From NCBI GenBank assembly GCA_027922465.2, contig BQMF02000289.1, positions 310,001-374,000 of the forward strand: 64,000 nt of DNA, in the 5' to 3' direction. Shown here one piece after another: positions 59,905 to 64,000 of the stretch. The position numbers and the translations under genes are program-made. Each line of letters begins with the position of its first letter. Positions within the stretch are counted from its first letter, which is position 1. The stretch comes from Turritopsis dohrnii (Eukaryota > Cnidaria > Hydrozoa > Anthoathecata > Oceaniidae). The notes under the pieces were generated by a model. It was not told the DNA's origin. It worked only from the letters and a program-made list of their open reading frames with translations, and did not search any database.

Positions 59905-61090
59905 CATTTCTACAGAAGTAAATTATTCTCGGTACTTTAATAGACCTTAAAAGCATGGTTGGACCTATCTAAAGCCATTCACTGAACTTAAGATGTTGAT
60001 CATAAGATTTTACATCGAAAACTCCAGCACTATGGCATTAGTAGTAACACATACAATATTCTTGAAAATCATCTAACCAACAGAAAGCAACATGTGAGTT
60101 TTGGAAGCAAAGGTCTTTCCAAACCACTGAATATAACCTGCGGGGTGCCACAAGGCTCAATACTAGGTCCTCTACTTTTTTTAATCTATGTGAACGATTT
60201 TGCGAACTGTTCATCAAAACTTAAACCAGTAATGTTTGCAGATGATACAAACTTATTTCTATCAAACAATGACATAAAAAAACTCTTTAGTGATATGAAT
60301 GAAGAATTACAAAAAGTGACCATATGGTTTCAGGCAAACAAACTGTCGTTAAATGTTAAGAAAACTAAATTTTCACTATTCCATTCTTATTCCAAATGAA
60401 CTTCCCAAACTATCAATAGGTGACACTGAATTAAAAAGTGACACGTTCACAAAATTTCTTGGTGTGTTAATTAATGAAAATTTAAATTGGTCAGACCACA
60501 TTCAATATATCAACTCTAAAGTATCAAAGGGGATTGGAGTATTGTATAAAGCAAAACAAATTTTGAACAAACATCTACTTAAACACCTTTACTATGCTTT
60601 TGTACATAGTTATTTGAACTATGCCAACATAATATGGGCTAGTACACAAAAAAGTAAGCTAATTTCTCTTGCTCGTCGTCAGAAACATGCTATAACAGTT
60701 ATAAACAACAAAGATCGCAATGCGCATACTAAACCTTTCCAACATTTGCATCCCACTTTGTTTATTAGATAAATTATTATAAAATCCGAACATTACAAAT
60801 CCGTGTCAAAACGTCTAAGACATGAAACATTGACTGTAGCTACTAAATCGGTTCTCGACGATAAGATTCGACGATCTTCTACGAGTTTCCCGTGTTATTT
60901 GGAAACAACTGGTTATATAGTTATTTTAGTCCATTGTACTTTTATCCACGTTGTGTATATGATTTGTGTATACGATTTCGTATTAACCGAACCTTATATC
61001 TACTAATATAGTGCTGTTATATAAACTGGAGATGAACCATGTATGTTTCTTATAACAGAGAATAAAGTATCATATCATATCATATCATAT
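59905..61090 (+). pseudogene. 3' fragment of a non-LTR (LINE) reverse transcriptase
   Basis: Reverse transcriptase motifs are clear: CGVPQGSILGPLLFLIYVND (60139-60198), FADDTNLFL with the catalytic pair at 60241-60246, WFQANKLSLNVKKT, then after a frame change near 60360-60395 KFLGVLINENLNWSDHI and a thumb helix. The 5' side (59905-60090) is too degraded to read continuously. It ends in AATAAAG and a (TATCA)n tail at 61067-61090, the microsatellite tail typical of CR1/L2-like LINEs. A dead 5'-truncated copy. Confidence 0.85.
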
Positions 61091-61929
61091 GAACAGCACG
61101 CCAGCTTTCGAGTCAGTCAGGGTAATACATTTCTGACGCCTTGTCGGTACTTAATTAAAAACAAGACCAATATTTTCATCATCAGAATTTGACTTCCCAG
61201 ATCCGTCTGAATGTTGTTTTTAAAATTTGTCTGAATTTTTAGTAAACTGAATGTGTTTGTTACGAAAATCTTGGTGACAAACAACTGAGATTCGGATAGG
61301 ATAACATTCACTAAGTGGAAATACAACATTAATGCATGCATTAAAACGTAAAAGATGCTATATTTTTCTAGTTATATATCACTCAATAAGAGTATAGTGA
61401 ATTAAAATAATTCGAATTTAAAGAGAATTTCGTTTCTCGTCAAAATTTTGGATAAATGGTCACCGAGCAAGCAGAAATTTACTAAAGCATCCTTATTCAT
61501 ACACATACACATACAAAGAATACATACACGAAAACGCATCAAACTAAGTCTTCCGAAGAGACAAACCGACTGGTAGCATTGCGGTATAGTGTTTCTTTCC
61601 TATTGAGTCCATTTGCAGACTGAGCGATGCCAATGAACATTATTCACTACTAAGCACTGTTTTTTTATGATTTCCTAAATAAGGAAATTTATGTTCATTT
61701 GATTTGCACCAGTCAGTAATTCACTTTGTCTGTTACCAGATTTAATATTACGCCATTCATGCTTAGCAACTATATGTCCCGTATATTTATCTCGAAGTTC
61801 GGCTTGACATATTTCGCATTAAAAAAAAACAGCTTCTTTAGTATCGTAAGGTCGAACATCGTCTGCAGATTCCAAATTCTCTTCCATTAGAATGCTTACT
61901 TTTTACCACTTTCGTCTCTCTTTTCACAG
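61091..61929. other. Intergenic DNA or 3' UTR of the next gene
   Basis: The part near 61930 is probably the 3' UTR of the minus-strand gene that follows. No other feature is recognised. Confidence 0.4.
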
Positions 61930-62216
61930 TCATTTCCTTCTTAGTTTGATTGAGCCATTAACCATGCCGGGGGCTCTTTCTGCAGCTCCCTGTCTCTGTA
62001 TATCTCCGATAATCTCTTTCATACAAAGTATCCTAAGATTGAAATTGTCCTTTCATTTTCGGAAACACCCATAATTATGTGATAGATATATCGCAAAAAT
62101 TGATACAGAGAGTCATATTAACCTCATCAAAGACATGTTTTTCACTTACCGATACTTTGGATTTTCTTTGCTTTCGTTTTCTTCTTCTTTAAATCTCATT
62201 GTGATTTCTTGTGTTC
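61930..62216 (-). CDS. Last two coding exons of an unidentified gene
   Basis: Minus-strand exons 62216-62150 and 62032-61930, with an AG acceptor before 62216, GTAAGT donor after 62150 and AG acceptor before 62032; phases agree (1, then 2). They translate as TQEITMRFKEEENESKENPK, then YRILCMKEIIGDIQ, AAERAPGMVNGSIKLRRK and stop at 61930. The composition is soluble, charged and helical. The rest of the gene must lie upstream (above 62216, perhaps beyond the window); I found no further exon with confidence. Family not recognised. Confidence 0.55.
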
Positions 62217-64000
62217 CTACGAAAACATAATCAAAAGTAATATCTGTCTCATCAAATAACAAGAGCAAAACTAGAGGCATACAGGTTCTCAAAACAATAC
62301 CTCGATACCATTTTCTGCTCGAAGAAGATGTTTGCAACAGGAGAAAATACATTTTATACGTTCTTTTACATTTCTTTACTTGCGATATTTTTTAATAACA
62401 ATAGTCGCTTTACTGAAATAGGAATGTTCCAACTAAATCTCCTTCAATGTACTTTCTTTAAACTAAGATCAGCCAACACTTTTATCAAATGCACAAATTA
62501 ATTCTGACACTTGAGACATGCAGCCGAAATTCTATGATAAAAATCAACATAACTGCCAAATAGTAATTTCTGCCAACTCATACATCAATTGATAAAAATC
62601 TGCTTCTCATTGATTGCAATGCATTAACATAGATTTTGTTTTTGTAAATGTGTTAGCTCACTACAAGGCAGAAGGCTAATACAGAAAGTTATATAGAAGA
62701 GAGTTATAAATAAAAGCAATAGAAATCAGAGGACACAGATTGGAAAACAAATTTGCCTACCTTAAGATCTGTTTTGATTTATTTTAATAACAATATAGTA
62801 CTACATTGAATTAGCAGCTGTTTTAAATAAAATTTTCTCAGTTGTTCTAAGGAAGAAATTGATATATACATGATAAAAGAACATGAAAATGTATACTGTT
62901 ACCAAATGAATTAATGTTTGTCAATCAATGTTTCACCGACATGTATAGTTTTACTTGAGAGTTACTTCCAACTGAAAAATGTTTGGTAAAGTGTGTTCAT
63001 GGCTAGAATTTTAAAAAGTATATGAAAGCAAAAAAAAAATCATAGCAGTATTTAAGTAAGCTGTTCTGAAAGATTGACATCTAGGTTTGAGGAAGAAATG
63101 CCATGGATCATGAAATATCTGGGATCGAGGTTGGTGAAAAATGATAACTTGGACCTGGATCTGGGAGCACTAAGGGTTAAATTGACATTATGATAAAAAA
63201 ATCACCCCCTTAATATCTAATATAAATTCAGTATAATACTGAATCCAACTGAAACCACACAAAATAATCAGATACAAAATGGTAAACCATTACATATAAG
63301 ATACACACAGGCATTTGCTACATATACATATACATACAAACATTTACCGTAAACTAAAATAAAACAATCATTTATAATAGAAACATTTTTATTAAATAGA
63401 AGAATCTCATTTTCTTGCCACTGTTTCAGTACATTTTTAAAAATGCATATAAATCCCCAAGACATTAAAATACCACCTTGGCGTCCGGCGGGGTCAGTCT
63501 TGCTCAATGGAGGGGAAAGCTTCTTCAGCTTTGGTAGGCAACCTTCCTAGAGATAGTGTCTTGATAAAAACACCTGGTTGGCAATCCATAATTGTCTTTA
63601 GGGGCAGGTAGAGATACCGTCTGGTCTAGTGCCCCTACTTCATCTATTAGTGTAGATGTGCTGCTTGCAGTGCTATATCTACTCTAGGATGATGAACACC
63701 GGTCTCCTTATCTTGACCTAGATTTGCCCATACCCACAGTGAGGACATTTAAAAGTCTTTATGGACAGCCTTACAAAAAAAATATATATACTGTAAAGTG
63801 GGGTGACTTAGATCAGCGGGGCGACTTCAATCAGAAAGTAAACCTTTCAAACTCTGAACTTGATGTACATTTTCAACATATCCTAATATTTTCATTTAGA
63901 TTCCCATTGTGGAATATCACCAGAATTAGTCTTCATACATGAAGTATATATAGAGGCTGAATGTAAAGAAGTTAAGTATTCCAAGAACTTTGAGAAATGT
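62217..64000. other. Intron or intergenic DNA to window end
   Basis: Probably contains introns of the minus-strand gene ending at 61930. The segment 63480-63730 is less AT-rich (GGCGTCCGGCGGGGTCAGTC and following) and looks like a dispersed repeat. GGGGCGACTT at 63818 belongs to the recurring word also found near 21467 and 51230. Confidence 0.35.

Overview
This window looks like intron-rich, AT-rich nuclear DNA of an invertebrate animal, most likely a cnidarian. Genes have short exons with GT-AG introns, there are no operons, and roughly two thirds of the sequence is transposable-element (TE) DNA. The species assignment is inference from composition and TE types; nothing here names it.

Layout. 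(1) 1-20.7 kb: a minus-strand MFS transporter gene resembling SLC18B1, fourteen coding exons from 20640 down to 4590. Its 10.6 kb third intron is packed with miniature inverted-repeat elements (MITEs), including a PIF/Harbinger relic at 17554-18497. (2) 20.7-24.2 kb: intergenic DNA with a 1.7 kb inverted-repeat element carrying arrays of a 22-bp motif. (3) 24251-29375: a DIRS-type tyrosine-recombinase retrotransposon with left and right inverted repeats and an internal complementary region. It has decayed by internal deletion and frameshifts, and a 1.03 kb hAT-like element sits in its RT domain. (4) 29480-34159: a young Ty3/gypsy-type LTR retrotransposon on the minus strand, with near-identical 183/184-bp LTRs, an ATAGG target duplication, and one amber codon in pol. 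(5) about 34288-45516: an 11.2 kb DNA transposon whose terminal inverted repeats are tandem arrays of a 179-bp monomer. It encodes one giant protein of about 2,130 aa that joins a DDE (MULE-like) transposase, an HMG-like segment, a PHD finger, a ubiquitin-hydrolase-like domain and a Ulp1/SENP protease. (6) 45.5-52 kb: intergenic DNA with inverted-repeat elements, one very rich in AACGTT. (7) 52000-58507: a plus-strand fourteen-exon gene (about 1,280 aa) with a SWIM-like zinc motif and a C-terminal KDZ-type transposase-like core. Directly after it lies a 119-bp tandem array whose monomers each look like a spliceable last exon. (8) 59.9-61.1 kb: a 3' LINE fragment. (9) 61930-62216: the last two coding exons of an unidentified minus-strand gene.

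How the parts relate. The transporter and the minus-strand gene at 62 kb look like ordinary host genes. The 11.2 kb transposon is the strongest candidate for something undescribed: it carries deubiquitinase-like and deSUMOylase-like modules on the same polypeptide as the transposase, suggesting it may edit modifications on its own nucleoprotein complex or on host silencing factors (inference). The KDZ-like gene could be an autonomous transposon gene or a domesticated one; no convincing terminal repeats were found around it.
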